A stretch of 64,000 bases of DNA from Paenibacillus sp. MMS18-CY102. Its GTDB lineage: Bacteria > Bacillota > Bacilli > Paenibacillales > Paenibacillaceae. The DNA lies in NCBI RefSeq assembly GCF_009789195.1, contig NZ_WSTC01000003.1:62001-126000 (forward strand), written 5' to 3'. The position numbers and the translations under genes are program-made. A model generated the notes under the pieces. It saw only the letters and a list, made by a program, of their open reading frames with translations. It was not told the origin of the DNA and did not search any database. Of this stretch, positions 8,856-18,068 are shown one piece after another. Positions within the stretch are counted from its first letter, which is position 1. Every line of letters starts with the position of its first letter.

Positions 8856-9937
8856 ATCATGTTCCCCTTTACTTTAATCGTCGTCCGGTAACCTGAGGCA
8901 TCCATGCTATGGCTTGTTTCTTCAATATAGTAAACCGTGCTGAACATTCGCCCGAGCCCCTGCAATGCAATTCGCGAGCCCGGCAGCAGATCGGGAATGC
9001 CAATCGCCTCCGCTCGTCCTGTGACAAATTGTTCCGCACGCTTATTCAGCATTGAACGGGCAATCCGGTCCGCTTCTGCCTGCGAAAAGACAGGGCGACG
9101 CACCGTTTCGACGACTTTGCCCCGGTGCAGCTGCTTCATATAAGCGCTTCCGCTCTTACGCCCTTTGCCGTCATCCGCAAGCTGTTCATCCCCTGATCGC
9201 GCCGTCCCGATGATCTCTTTCTTCTCCTTCGGGTCCCAGCCGCGAACCTCCACCTCCGACACTTGGCCGGTTAGATTGACATTAGGATGGAAGCTAAGGA
9301 GCGACTTGCGCCATTCCAGCGTGAGCATTGGTTCTGCCTTGATTGCCGGCGTTTTGAACATGAGCTTATCGCCTGCTATGTATAGGTCGTAATAATTTTG
9401 CTCGGCAAGCGACTTAAGAAACTGGTAATCGCTCTGCCCTTCCTGCTTAGCCAGCTTCGGATGAGTAACCGGCGTTGCTTCGCAATCAGCTTGGAGCCCA
9501 TAATCGCTAGCAATTGCCGACGCAATATCGCTGTGCTTGATATTGTCCCACGACCGTGCTTCATTTCCTTTCATCATGGCATAGGTCGTGTCATACCCGC
9601 TGACCGTCATTTGGGGCGTGCCCGATTCGCCAAAATCAACCGAGATCGCCGTCACATGGCCGATCAGCATCACCTTCATCGCGTCTGCGTAACCGAATTT
9701 GATTTCGATTTTTCGGCCAAATGAAAACAAAGACTCCACGCTCCGCAAATCCTGGCGTACGTGATCAAACGCATCGTCGATGGTGAACGAGAAGTAGCCT
9801 GCCTCCTCTAGTGAATGCTCAATACTAATGCCAGCAATGACCATCCCTTGGCGAAGCAGGTCTTCGCCCTCGACCCGGATTTCAAAGCGCGGCGCGTAAA
9901 AATTGCGATACTGCTTCTCTAGCTGTTGAAATTCCAT
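8852..9937 (-). CDS. eCIS spike hub protein gpD, VgrG N-terminal-like
   Basis: The 361-residue product matches the phage late control gene D / gp27-like hub family. Features are an N-terminal FEIRVEGEDL, SIEHSLEEAGYFSFTIDDAF, IEIKFGYADAMKVMLIGHVT, and a later QEGQSDYQFLKSLAEQNYYDL segment typical of VgrG proteins. The frame is open to 10045, but GGAGG at proper distance supports the ATG at 9937. One nucleotide separates it from the LysM gene stop, and its own stop overlaps the gpV start. It should form the trimeric hub joining inner tube and spike. Confidence 0.9.
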   Translation of the reverse strand: MEFQQLEKQYRNFYAPRFEIRVEGEDLLRQGMVIAGISIEHSLEEAGYFSFTIDDAFDHVRQDLRSVESLFSFGRKIEIKFGYADAMKVMLIGHVTAISVDFGESGTPQMTVSGYDTTYAMMKGNEARSWDNIKHSDIASAIASDYGLQADCEATPVTHPKLAKQEGQSDYQFLKSLAEQNYYDLYIAGDKLMFKTPAIKAEPMLTLEWRKSLLSFHPNVNLTGQVSEVEVRGWDPKEKKEIIGTARSGDEQLADDGKGRKSGSAYMKQLHRGKVVETVRRPVFSQAEADRIARSMLNKRAEQFVTGRAEAIGIPDLLPGSRIALQGLGRMFSTVYYIEETSHSMDASGYRTTIKVKGNMI

Positions 9938-9938
9938 T

Positions 9939-10574
9939 TCATGCCTCCTGCGGCGGCAAAATGAGCGTTCGGCCCGCAGGCACCTTGCGCGGATCAGCGA
10001 TGCCGTTCGCACGCGCAATCGTCCGCCATTTTCCCGGGTCACCATATACGCGGCCTGAAATCGACCATAACGTCTCGCCTTGCTTGACGGTTACCTGCTT
10101 TGTTTGATCCGCCTGATTCGTCGTCCGCTGCTGCTGCTCCGTTATCGTCCGATACTCCCGGAACGTGACGCTAAGCGTCGCCCGCACGGGAATGCCTGAA
10201 TCCAGAAACATCGTAAATCGCTGCCCGACACGCTCAACGACGGCTTTGAACTGCATTTTGCCCCAGATCACCATACAAACTGGCGGCGCATGCAGATCCG
10301 GGTTCATGTCCATCAGCCCGGTTACTTGCCCTGTATGCTGCCGTACATCTACGCCCTGCTCATACGTATCGAAGAAGAGCTCCATCGACAGCGTCTGCCC
10401 GCCGCCCCCGATGAATTGCGTCACTGGCGCGGGCAAGCCCGGAATGACCGTGCTCTGCAGCTGATTGCTCTTATCGATGGCATACTCCGTCGGGTTGAAC
10501 AGCACTTTGACCGCTTCGCCCTTCGGATTGCCCTCGTAATCGAGCGGCTGAATAAGCGCCTTCTCCAATGCCAT
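9939..10574 (-). CDS. eCIS tube-initiator protein with LysM domain
   Basis: Residues 1-140 resemble the CIS tube protein region (FNPTEYAIDKSNQ near residue 26, a GGGGQTLSMELFFDTYE block), and residues 155-211 are a LysM module (VKQGETLWSISGRVYGDPGKW, then NPR-like and PAGRTLILPP). In Afp- and Pvc-type particles the matching protein sits between tube and spike; LysM there may bind glycan or only act structurally. The start at 10574 follows GGGAGAG, a context nearly identical to that of the first tube gene. The gene ends 1 nt before gpD. Confidence 0.88.
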   Translation of the reverse strand: MALEKALIQPLDYEGNPKGEAVKVLFNPTEYAIDKSNQLQSTVIPGLPAPVTQFIGGGGQTLSMELFFDTYEQGVDVRQHTGQVTGLMDMNPDLHAPPVCMVIWGKMQFKAVVERVGQRFTMFLDSGIPVRATLSVTFREYRTITEQQQRTTNQADQTKQVTVKQGETLWSISGRVYGDPGKWRTIARANGIADPRKVPAGRTLILPPQEA

Positions 10575-10613
10575 GGCTTGCTCTCCCTTCTATTTCCCAA
10601 CTAAATCATAAAG

Positions 10614-13217
10614 CTACAAACCCCGGCGTTCCTTCGCAACTGCAAGCTTTCGCTCCAACAGCCGGTACACCTGTTCCGTCAGCCGTTTCATATCTGCCGC
10701 AGATAGCCCGGCGCTTGGCTGTTGTGAACCCGCTTGGGGAGAAAATGGCGATGCGAAGTCGTTGCCGTTCGCAGATGCTTGCTGCGTAGGCGATGCTCCT
10801 GCCCCGGTTAGCTGCCCGCTATCGCGATTGCCAGCACTGCTTGATTGCTGTAGCGATTGCGGCTGCTGCGCTGGATGGTGGAGCTCCACGGCCGAATTTC
10901 CCCTGCCAGGAGCAGCCGACACTGCCGACGGCGATGGAGCCTTTAGTTCAGGTGCCGCTGCCCCGTGTTGCAAATGTGCTTGCGTTTGTGATTGTGATTG
11001 TAATTGCGCTCTATTCACATGTGCCGATGAAGCTAGTGCAGCCTGCGGCACTGCAGCATATAAGGGCAGTGATCCAGTATGTGCTGCCGTATGTGGAGCT
11101 GAAGTGCGTGATATTGCTGCTGCGGCATTTGTTGCTGCCGTATTAGTTGCTGTCGCATTTGATACGGGCGTATGCGATAGCGATGTTGCATCTGGACGCG
11201 ATGCTGAAGTACGCGGCATTAACGTACGCGAAGTTGAAACGCCATGTGCTGCAGGTGGACCTGCTGCATTTGCCGCCGGGGCATTGGCTGGAACAGATGC
11301 TGTAGAAGCAACCGGGCGTGAATCAGCCGTACGCGACAGGCTGTGCTGCTGTACTAATGGCGAACGTGGCCTTAGCATGCCAACTTGTTTCTTCGATGTT
11401 GCCACACGCCTAGGTGCCGCATTTTGCGCTGGTGTGCGCTGGCCCCTTTCATTAGGAGCAGGCTGCATTGCATGCATAGATTCAGGCAATTGCTGCTGGC
11501 CTTGCACTGGTGCAAGCTGCGCCACGAGTGGCAAAGGCGATAGAAACGCAGAAACACGTTGCTGCATCTGAATCGTTCCTATAGCCCTACGGTGTGAAGC
11601 CAGCGCTGCGGCAGGTTGTTGCCGCTGTACTGGCGCTGCTGATTGCCACACGCCTGCCCCCGGTACACTTTCTCTCGATAGATGTTGTAAGCCATTTGGC
11701 TGTAATGTGACCGGCACTTGTTGCACTTGCTGTGCCTGCAACACGTGGGAAAGAGACATTGGCCAAGCTGCGCGTTCGTGCCTTGCGCTTGATGCCGCCA
11801 TCGCCCCATTGAAGGGTGCATGCAGAGCGGATTGCTGCGGTGTTGCCGCGAATAAAAGCTGCGCAGTAACCTTAAGAGCGCTCGCCTCTGGCGTCACGCT
11901 CCCTGCCTTGCTAACCCTTGCTAGGTTCACCTGTGGCATATTCTCGTGCTGGATGTTCGCCCGTGACATGTTCGCCCCTGACATGTTCACCTGTGGCATG
12001 CGCGCCCGGTGCGCGGCTGGCTCATCACGTGCTTGCTCTCCTTGCAGCCCAGCAGCTGCATTCACATGCATTAACGCAGCCGCCGGTGCCGATACGGTTG
12101 GCGCTTGCTGAACCCGCGTTGCACGTAGTGTGCCAGCGCTTCGCGGCGCCAATGGGGCCGACTCAGGAACAGCAAATTGCCCATTTCTTTGCGCTGGCAA
12201 CGCCGAGAGTGAACCCGCTAGCTCCTGCCTCCCCCGCGTCCCCACTGCTGCGCTTGATGCATGCTGCGCTTCCGATAAGCGTTTCGGTTGCGGAAGCCCG
12301 CGCAATTCACTCCACTTCTGCTGATGATGCAGGCCAAGCTGGCTAATCATCGGAAACTGCGAAGCATTGCCCACTTTCACGTAGGCTGCGCGTTCCGAAT
12401 GCGGCTGGACCGCTGGCAACAGCAGCTTCGCATCACCCGCATCTAATTCGTTCCGCCTCATTACGCTCCTATATTGCGCCGAGAGCGAGCGCTCCGATGG
12501 TCCAGGCTGAGCTACAGGTCCAATTGCAACTGCAGCCCTAGCTCTAGTTGGCTCTTCGGCTTGCTCCCTCAACTTCGCAATCCCAGCCGCACCTTCCGCG
12601 GCAGGTCCCCCCGCTACCAATGCCGAACTTGGCTGCACCGCCCCCCGCCTCTGCAGTGCACTCCGCCCTTGTGGCAAGCCGTCATTTCCCATTGGCGTAT
12701 GGGTTTGATTTGGCAACAACAGTTGCCTCATAGACAAACCGCTTGCAGCAGCGGCAACAAGTTGTGCTGCAAGCGAGTTGTCCTCTCGCATGCTTGCAAA
12801 ACGGACAGCAGAAGCTGCCCTAGACAACACTGGCGAATGCTTCCCCGTATGCCTGGCATCCGCAGTTGCTGCATGCAGCCTAGTCCCCCGATTGCGTTGA
12901 TCGGAAGAAGGTCGCCGGCCAGCATCTGCAGCTGCAGCTGCACCCGCTTGCTTCCTATCTTCTTGCACGGATCTCGGCGAAGCCAACAGTACCGAGGAAG
13001 GCAGCTCGCGTACCACTACCGTTCGTTCAATCTGGCGTTCCACCACCCGCTCAATAACCTTCTCGGTGCCCGAGGGTTGCTCCGAATCGTCCATCTCGTT
13101 CATCAAATAAACGAGTGCACGCATTGCCGGCGTACGACTGGCTTTGCCATCCGCATGCTTTTCAACCAACGCAGCAGCAAAGCCAGGGTCGCTAATAAGC
13201 CGCAACCGGCCGATCAT
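10614..13217 (-). CDS. Large low-complexity eCIS protein of unknown function
   Basis: The 867-residue product is mostly disordered-looking Ala, Gln, Ser, Pro, His and Arg sequence with no clear domain. Two ordered ends stand out: residues 1-70, with an acidic NEMDDSE stretch and [20 protein letters not shown], a likely coiled segment, and the last 25 residues, with [20 protein letters not shown]. Short near-repeats occur around residue 430 ([19 protein letters not shown]). It starts at ATG 13217, overlapping the second tube gene stop by 4 nt, so it is translated with it. Its place between the inner tube and LysM genes fits a scaffold, length-control or cargo-handling part. No established family is recognised; any function is inference. 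Confidence 0.8.
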   Translation of the reverse strand: MIGRLRLISDPGFAAALVEKHADGKASRTPAMRALVYLMNEMDDSEQPSGTEKVIERVVERQIERTVVVRELPSSVLLASPRSVQEDRKQAGAAAAADAGRRPSSDQRNRGTRLHAATADARHTGKHSPVLSRAASAVRFASMREDNSLAAQLVAAAASGLSMRQLLLPNQTHTPMGNDGLPQGRSALQRRGAVQPSSALVAGGPAAEGAAGIAKLREQAEEPTRARAAVAIGPVAQPGPSERSLSAQYRSVMRRNELDAGDAKLLLPAVQPHSERAAYVKVGNASQFPMISQLGLHHQQKWSELRGLPQPKRLSEAQHASSAAVGTRGRQELAGSLSALPAQRNGQFAVPESAPLAPRSAGTLRATRVQQAPTVSAPAAALMHVNAAAGLQGEQARDEPAAHRARMPQVNMSGANMSRANIQHENMPQVNLARVSKAGSVTPEASALKVTAQLLFAATPQQSALHAPFNGAMAASSARHERAAWPMSLSHVLQAQQVQQVPVTLQPNGLQHLSRESVPGAGVWQSAAPVQRQQPAAALASHRRAIGTIQMQQRVSAFLSPLPLVAQLAPVQGQQQLPESMHAMQPAPNERGQRTPAQNAAPRRVATSKKQVGMLRPRSPLVQQHSLSRTADSRPVASTASVPANAPAANAAGPPAAHGVSTSRTLMPRTSASRPDATSLSHTPVSNATATNTAATNAAAAISRTSAPHTAAHTGSLPLYAAVPQAALASSAHVNRAQLQSQSQTQAHLQHGAAAPELKAPSPSAVSAAPGRGNSAVELHHPAQQPQSLQQSSSAGNRDSGQLTGAGASPTQQASANGNDFASPFSPQAGSQQPSAGLSAADMKRLTEQVYRLLERKLAVAKERRGL

Positions 13218-13654
13218 AGCCCGAACACCGACAGGCCTTGATGGGCAAGCTCAATCGATTCGACAGCAATGCTGCTGCTGTCTGCGCGCAGCTCGGGACC
13301 GGTCCATTTGACAGGGTAAGCGCCGGCAAAATTCCACCGCCACGCTTCCTCGCCATGCTCATCGAGCAAGATGATGGAGCCGTCACGGCGGGACACCCAG
13401 CCATCGGACGCATCCTTGAACCAGAACCATAAGACGTCTGAGCCGGTCAAGCCGCGCTTCAGCGTCAAATTCGACTGGCGCGTCATTTTGGGCAGCCGAT
13501 GAATGAATCCATTGACCCCACCTTCCCGATACTCCTCCGTCTCAATCTCCGCTTCAAGCCCCTGCACCTCGCTGAAGCCTCCGGCAATGAGCCCATCGAG
13601 CTCTACCAGAAACCGGAACCCCGCCAGCGGGTCTCGCCTCGCTCCTGTCGGCAT
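13214..13654 (-). CDS. eCIS tube protein 2, gp19-like
   Basis: The 146-residue product is a phage tail tube protein: [20 protein letters not shown] at the N terminus, [18 protein letters not shown], a [16 protein letters not shown] strand pair and [18 protein letters not shown] at the end. It is a paralogue of the tube protein at 14272-14709 but clearly different in sequence, like the Afp1/Afp5 pair in which one tube protein forms the ring next to the baseplate. Longer starts exist at 13681, but GAGGAGGGG places the start at the ATG at 13654. Its stop overlaps the start of the 867-residue protein. Confidence 0.92.
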   Translation of the reverse strand: MPTGARRDPLAGFRFLVELDGLIAGGFSEVQGLEAEIETEEYREGGVNGFIHRLPKMTRQSNLTLKRGLTGSDVLWFWFKDASDGWVSRRDGSIILLDEHGEEAWRWNFAGAYPVKWTGPELRADSSSIAVESIELAHQGLSVFGL

Positions 13655-13677
13655 GAACCGCCCCTCCTCTACGCACA

Positions 13678-13914
13678 TCATCTGATGTCAAAAATATTTT
13701 TGGGCTCCTTGCTCACCTTCCGGTGAATGCGCGATACCTCCTCGCACCAGCGCTGGCGCTCACGATGGTCCATCGCCATAATGTCGTCATGCGGCCAATG
13801 CAAGTAATACGCAATGAAGGCTACCTCTTCATAGAGCCGATCTACTGGGTAGCTGCTTAGAACTCCCCCGCTGCCGCTACCTCCAGATGAAACTGGTGCT
13901 CGCATTTCGGGCAT
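13678..13914 (-). CDS. Small eCIS protein, DUF6760-like
   Basis: The conserved part of this 78-residue product begins YPVDRLYEEVAFIAYYLHW and continues HDDIMAMDHRERQRWCEE, a pattern recalled from small DUF6760 proteins encoded next to tube genes in eCIS loci. No start codon lies close to this core. The first ATG, at 13914, follows GAGGCGGA and lies inside the 3' end of the upstream gene, giving a 58-nt overlap in another frame. Its role is unknown; the position suggests a tail chaperone or assembly factor. Confidence 0.75.
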   Translation of the reverse strand: MPEMRAPVSSGGSGSGGVLSSYPVDRLYEEVAFIAYYLHWPHDDIMAMDHRERQRWCEEVSRIHRKVSKEPKNIFDIR

Positions 13915-14225
13915 TCCGCCTCGATAGTCGCGCTGCCGTCATCGTTAATGCGTTTGTACAATTGCTGCAGAAAAGCGAGATCCGAAGAGAACAGCCCTTC
14001 GATAACCGCAGGGTTTATCATCTGCACATCGCCAAGCTTCGTAATGACGCGGGATAACAAAATAATCGTTAAGTAGGCCGGGTTTTGCTGAACGCGCGGG
14101 TCCTTGAGCGGCAAAATTTCATCCGCAGCAGTCGACAGCCGCATCGTCCCCTCACGGTGGAGGGTGCCTTGCTTATCGACGTACCCTTTGGGCAATACAA
14201 ATTCAAATTCGGTTACAAATGCCAT
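13857..14225 (-). CDS. eCIS gp41-like tail assembly protein with Cys pair
   Basis: This 122-residue protein has a beta-rich N terminus (FEFVLPKGYVDKQGTLHREG), the segment MRLSTAADEILPLKDPRVQQ, a helical part (NPAYLTIILLSRVITKLGDV) and a CPKCEHQF motif near the C terminus. The organisation is like that of phage tail assembly proteins found between tube genes in eCIS clusters; the CxxC pair, with a following histidine, could bind zinc. It may act as a chaperone and need not be in the final particle. The ATG at 14225 follows GAGAGGATGG. The 3' end encodes the start of the next small gene in another frame. Confidence 0.8.
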   Translation of the reverse strand: MAFVTEFEFVLPKGYVDKQGTLHREGTMRLSTAADEILPLKDPRVQQNPAYLTIILLSRVITKLGDVQMINPAVIEGLFSSDLAFLQQLYKRINDDGSATIEAECPKCEHQFHLEVAAAGEF

Positions 14226-14271
14226 CGATGATCCATCCTCTCATTGCTGTTAATCAATCCGAATCGCTCGA

Positions 14272-14709
14272 TTAGCTCTCGCGCGTCATGCCCTCATGCA
14301 CGATCTCAAGCGATTCGATGCCGACATCGCTGCTCTTCGCGCTAAAGTCAGGCGCATCATACTTGGACGGCCAAGCATTAATGAAGTTCCAGCGCGACTT
14401 GTCGCTGCCCGTTTCATCCACAAGCACGATCGAAATGTTTTTTCGCTGTACATTGCCGTTCGCCACTTCGTTGTACCAGTTATAAATTTCAGCCGAATCG
14501 GTAATGCCCCACTTTAAGCTGATGTTGCCGTACTTCGTTAAGCCCGTCAGCTTGCGCGTCGTCGGCACCTCGTTGCCTTCGCGGTATTCAATGACGTCCA
14601 CCGACGAATCAAACCCCGATACATCCGTAAATCCAGCCTGCTGCAAGCCATCAATTTCCACCCGGAACCGGAAGTTGCGGTATGGATCCTTTCTTTGCCC
14701 CGTTGCCAT
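14272..14709 (-). CDS. eCIS major inner tube protein, gp19/Hcp-like
   Basis: The 145-residue product has the conserved tail-tube pattern: DPYRNFRFRVEIDGLQQAGF, VSGFDSSVDVIEYREGN, a LTGLTKYGNISLKWGITD block and GIESLEIVHEG at the end. It directly follows the sheath gene, so it is probably the main tube subunit; the second tube gene downstream would be the specialised one. Stacked hexamers would form the lumen that carries cargo. Start ATG 14709 is preceded by GGGGGAGAG. Confidence 0.95.
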   Translation of the reverse strand: MATGQRKDPYRNFRFRVEIDGLQQAGFTDVSGFDSSVDVIEYREGNEVPTTRKLTGLTKYGNISLKWGITDSAEIYNWYNEVANGNVQRKNISIVLVDETGSDKSRWNFINAWPSKYDAPDFSAKSSDVGIESLEIVHEGMTRES

Positions 14710-14756
14710 TGCTTGCTCTCCCCCATTCGATTAGATAAAAGTAACGTTCAACAATC

Positions 14757-16517
14757 TTACTCGGCTGCGTCTGCTCCGCCGGATACTTGTGCGATGCGGA
14801 AAATAACAAACTCTGCCGGCTTCACCGGCGCAACGCCGATCAGCACGATCAAACGCCCATTGTTGATATCATCCTGCGTCATCGTCGAACGGTCGACCTT
14901 CACGAAGAACGCCTCTTCTGGCTTGCGGCCTTGAAGCGCGCCATCGCGCCATAAGCGGGTAAGGAATTCCGTCACCGTGCGGCGAACGCGCGCCCACAGC
15001 TTATCATCGTTTGGCTCGAAGACGACCCATTGCGTGCCGTTGAAGACCGACTCTTCCAAGTACAGGAACAACCGGCGAACGTTTACGTATTTCCAAAGCG
15101 GATCGCTCGATAATGTGCGTGCGCCCCATACGCGTATGCCACGGCCAGGGAATGCACGAATGACGTTGACGCCCTTCGGATTCAGCACATCCTGCTCGCC
15201 TTTCGTAATCTGGAATTCCAGATCGACCGCACCGCGAACCGTATCGTTAGCAGGCGCCTTATGCACACCGCGCTCCACATCCGTGCGCGCATACAAGCCA
15301 AGCACATGCCCGCCCGGAGGCACGACGCGCAGCAAGCCGGATTCCGGATTAACGACCTTAATCCATGGATAGTAGAAGGCTGCATATTTCGTTTCATTCG
15401 CACTGCGAGGGTCAAGCGAGTCCACCTTCGCGTTCACTGGCGAATCGAGAATAACGAACCGGTCTCTCAGCCGCTCGCTATGCGAGATCAGCTCGCCGAC
15501 CAAGCCTGTTACAACCGAAGCATTCGGTGAATAAAGCAGCGAAATGTCGTCAATCGCATCGAGCGCCGTCAAGCCTTTACGTTGCCCTGGCTGGTTCGAG
15601 TCTGAACGGATGAAATCCGCAAGCACAAGCTTGTTGGAGACGATCCGGTAGACCGATCCCGTCGTAGGCGTTGCCGATGCATCCCAGTTGCCGCCCGATA
15701 CCGTCGCTACCTTCGTCGATCCGACATAGCCGGTAATCGTCCGCACTTGCCCTTTGGCAGGGCCATCGATAATGCGAAGCTCCATGCCGACATAGTCGCC
15801 ATCCTTCGCGGAAGCCTCTGCGCTCAGCGTAATCGTATTGTCCTTAGCTGCCGTAGGGGAGCCATCCGCCTCATCCGAATCTGCGCCGCTTGCCAAATAC
15901 GCAATCGCGCTCACATCGGGAATTTGAATCGTTTTGCCAGGAACAGCGCCTAGCGTAATGAGATTCGAAATGCCGTTTACTTTCTTCTCGTAATAGTCCG
16001 GCGATGCCGAATCGAGCGAGAGATTATCATATTGCTCTGCAACGGCTGGGCGCGGCAGCTTCTTCGTATCCGTCTCTGGATCGAACACGGCAATCTCTTG
16101 TTTCCAATAATAGACGGACAATTTAAAGCCGGAGAACGTGCCTTTCACGACTTTAACCGCGATACGGTTGCCCCATGAGCCTTCGCCTATCGCCTCTACT
16201 AGGAGCGCTTCAGCCGAGCCTTTCTTGAGGCGCAGCTCCGACCGGACAGCCGTCGCTCTCGTAACTCTAGCAATATATGCGCGTTGGCCGCCGTTATCGA
16301 AGAAGCCTTGCACCGAATAAGGCAAATAACCGGTGTCGCCAAAATACCCGCCGTACACACGCTGATAGTCAAGCCAGCTCGTTACAAATTGCGGCGTCGT
16401 CGGCCCCCGCTCCGTCTCTCCTAGAAAACCTGCTGTACTCGTCGACACGCCCTCAACGGGCTTGCTGCCGATCTCGATTTCTTCCACATAGACCCCTGGA
16501 GACAAATATTCAGGCAT
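14757..16517 (-). CDS. eCIS contractile sheath protein
   Basis: The 586-residue protein is a phage tail sheath protein: MPEYLSPGVYVEE at the N terminus, GFLGETERGPTTPQFVTSW, VQGFFDNGGQRAYIARV, and a conserved C-terminal domain with GIRVWGARTLSSDPLWKYVN, the VRRLFLYLEESV helix and EAFFVKVDRSTMTQDDINNG. It is the only sheath gene here, whereas Afp/Pvc loci have three. Residues 200-310 are a Ser/Thr/Asp-rich insertion expected on the outer surface. The ATG at 16523 lies only 2 nt from GAGGAGG, so the ATG at 16517 is chosen. Contraction of the sheath drives the tube and spike outwards. Confidence 0.96.
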   Translation of the reverse strand: MPEYLSPGVYVEEIEIGSKPVEGVSTSTAGFLGETERGPTTPQFVTSWLDYQRVYGGYFGDTGYLPYSVQGFFDNGGQRAYIARVTRATAVRSELRLKKGSAEALLVEAIGEGSWGNRIAVKVVKGTFSGFKLSVYYWKQEIAVFDPETDTKKLPRPAVAEQYDNLSLDSASPDYYEKKVNGISNLITLGAVPGKTIQIPDVSAIAYLASGADSDEADGSPTAAKDNTITLSAEASAKDGDYVGMELRIIDGPAKGQVRTITGYVGSTKVATVSGGNWDASATPTTGSVYRIVSNKLVLADFIRSDSNQPGQRKGLTALDAIDDISLLYSPNASVVTGLVGELISHSERLRDRFVILDSPVNAKVDSLDPRSANETKYAAFYYPWIKVVNPESGLLRVVPPGGHVLGLYARTDVERGVHKAPANDTVRGAVDLEFQITKGEQDVLNPKGVNVIRAFPGRGIRVWGARTLSSDPLWKYVNVRRLFLYLEESVFNGTQWVVFEPNDDKLWARVRRTVTEFLTRLWRDGALQGRKPEEAFFVKVDRSTMTQDDINNGRLIVLIGVAPVKPAEFVIFRIAQVSGGADAAE

Positions 16518-16566
16518 CGTCATTTCCTCCTCAACATGAATGAATGATGAATGGCAATTGCTAGTG

Positions 16567-17415
16567 CTATATAGACAACAGTGTAATGAGGCCTAACGAA
16601 GCCGTTCGGCCCTCGTCACACTGAATATCTCGTTCATATGGCAGATATCCCTCTTGCTTCACCAACAGCGACACTCGCGTTCGGCTAAGCGGCATGCGGG
16701 CAATCGGAAGCGCGACATCGCCCCGGCTATCTGTGCGGGATACGACGGTTCCAGCTTGTTTCACTGGATACACCGTTGTTCCGGCGGGATGCGCATACTG
16801 GAGGGGCTCCGCCAGCGGATAGCCATCCGCAGCAGGATCTGCAGGCAGTGTCTGTGCGAGCTGAACGTATTCCAGCCGCTCAACGTTATTGTTCTTGAGC
16901 AGCCATACCGAACCTGGAGCCGGCAGGTCGCCCTGCATCCCGTTCAAGTAGATGCGTGCTGCCCCCTGCACCACAGCAGCCGCCAACATGGCTGTATAGC
17001 TGTCGGCTGGCTCCAACCGTATCGCCTCTACTGCGGCGTTGTTTACCGGCGCTCCCGCTTGGTCTTTCACGACTCCCCTCAGCAGCGTCGCATGCGTGTC
17101 GAAAGGATAGCTGCTTCTTGGCAGCAGCGGCACATCAAGTGCAGAAGGATCAGAAGCAGGCTGGACCGTAACGGGCACTGCCGCATCCAAGTAATAGTCC
17201 GAAACGATCCGCGCCGTATAACTCCCGCTAGGCAAATCAACGAACACTTGCCAGCCGCCTCGGTTACGAATCGGCTTATGTACCGTGCCTTCCAGCGTAA
17301 CCTGCACCTGCCCGATAGGCATTCGGTCCGCCACTAGCTCGTCAATTGGCCGAATCGCCACAGACACGCGGCTAACGAACGACTCGCCCTGTCCCGCCGA
17401 AGATAGGATGCTCAT
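16567..17415 (-). CDS. eCIS-associated carboxypeptidase-regulatory-like beta protein
   Basis: This 282-residue protein seems to hold beta-sandwich modules of the CarboxypepD_reg type: residues 40-90 (GGWQVFVDLPSGSYTARIVS) and 110-280 (LLRGVVKDQAGAPVNNAAVE, then TDSRGDVALPI and LLVKQEGYLPYE). There is no catalytic motif or signal peptide. Its ATG overlaps the stop of the DUF4255 gene by 4 nt (17412-17415), so it is coupled to the cap protein. A surface, cap or adhesion part of the particle is plausible. Domain family is from strand patterns; the function is inference. Confidence 0.7.
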   Translation of the reverse strand: MSILSSAGQGESFVSRVSVAIRPIDELVADRMPIGQVQVTLEGTVHKPIRNRGGWQVFVDLPSGSYTARIVSDYYLDAAVPVTVQPASDPSALDVPLLPRSSYPFDTHATLLRGVVKDQAGAPVNNAAVEAIRLEPADSYTAMLAAAVVQGAARIYLNGMQGDLPAPGSVWLLKNNNVERLEYVQLAQTLPADPAADGYPLAEPLQYAHPAGTTVYPVKQAGTVVSRTDSRGDVALPIARMPLSRTRVSLLVKQEGYLPYERDIQCDEGRTASLGLITLLSI

Positions 17416-17996
17416 AAGTGCACCCCGCTGTTAACCGGATTAAACGCCAGCGAACGCTCTTTAACGGCCGCGGCTTGTGAATCAATGGCGGAGTCGAGCT
17501 TCACCGGCGAAACGACATAGCCGATGGATGGACGGTAATGCTGCTTTGGAATCGCATGCCAGATCGAGGTTAACTCGGTTAGCGCAAGTGGATTCATCGT
17601 AATGCGCAGCGTTTCGTCCGTTCCCCGCAGCGAGCCTTGCAGCCGCGAGCCGTGCAGCAAGCTGTTATCGTAGAGCAGCCTCATGGCACGGCCCAGTACG
17701 CGCTGCTCCTCCAGCGTCCGCTGCTGAATATCTTGCACCGGCGTGTATGCAGTAAGCAGATAGTACAGGTCGAGCGCTAGCGGCGGACGGTCCCTGCCGC
17801 TGAAGGGCTGATCATTTTTGAGATGGGGATTCTCTGCGATGTAGTAGAGGAAGAGCGTCAGGCTGACGTTCTGGCCCTCAACATCCGCTGGCGAGAGCAG
17901 CACGATCGAGCTTGGCTGGACCAAGTCGCTCATCCCCTCGCGCAGAAGCCGAAGCAATGAATCGCCGACATCGGCGATAGCTGTATCCGACGCCAC
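17412..17996 (-). CDS. eCIS cap/terminator protein, DUF4255 (Pvc16_N) family
   Basis: The 194-residue product has the DUF4255 pattern: IADVGDSLLRLLREGMSDL, IVLLSPADVEGQNVSLTLFL, YYIAENPHLKND and LALDLYYLLTAY. Members correspond to Afp16/Pvc16, which close the sheath and tube at the end away from the baseplate and set the final length. Of two GTG codons, the one at 17996 has the better distance from AGGAGG; 18002 is only 2 nt from it. The gene follows the ATPase gene and is coupled to the next gene by an ATGA overlap. Confidence 0.9.
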   Translation of the reverse strand: MASDTAIADVGDSLLRLLREGMSDLVQPSSIVLLSPADVEGQNVSLTLFLYYIAENPHLKNDQPFSGRDRPPLALDLYYLLTAYTPVQDIQQRTLEEQRVLGRAMRLLYDNSLLHGSRLQGSLRGTDETLRITMNPLALTELTSIWHAIPKQHYRPSIGYVVSPVKLDSAIDSQAAAVKERSLAFNPVNSGVHL

Positions 17997-18068
17997 TAGC
18001 ACACCCTCCTTGAGATTGATAGTTTTGCAGCTGCAATATCGCAGTTTAACCCGCGTCTAGCAGTTACT

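Noticed and set aside
10762-11571. Plus-strand Cys/Ala-rich frame of 269 codons
   Set aside because: It is the complement of the Ala/Gln-rich 867-residue gene; the composition is a result of GC-rich repeat codons.
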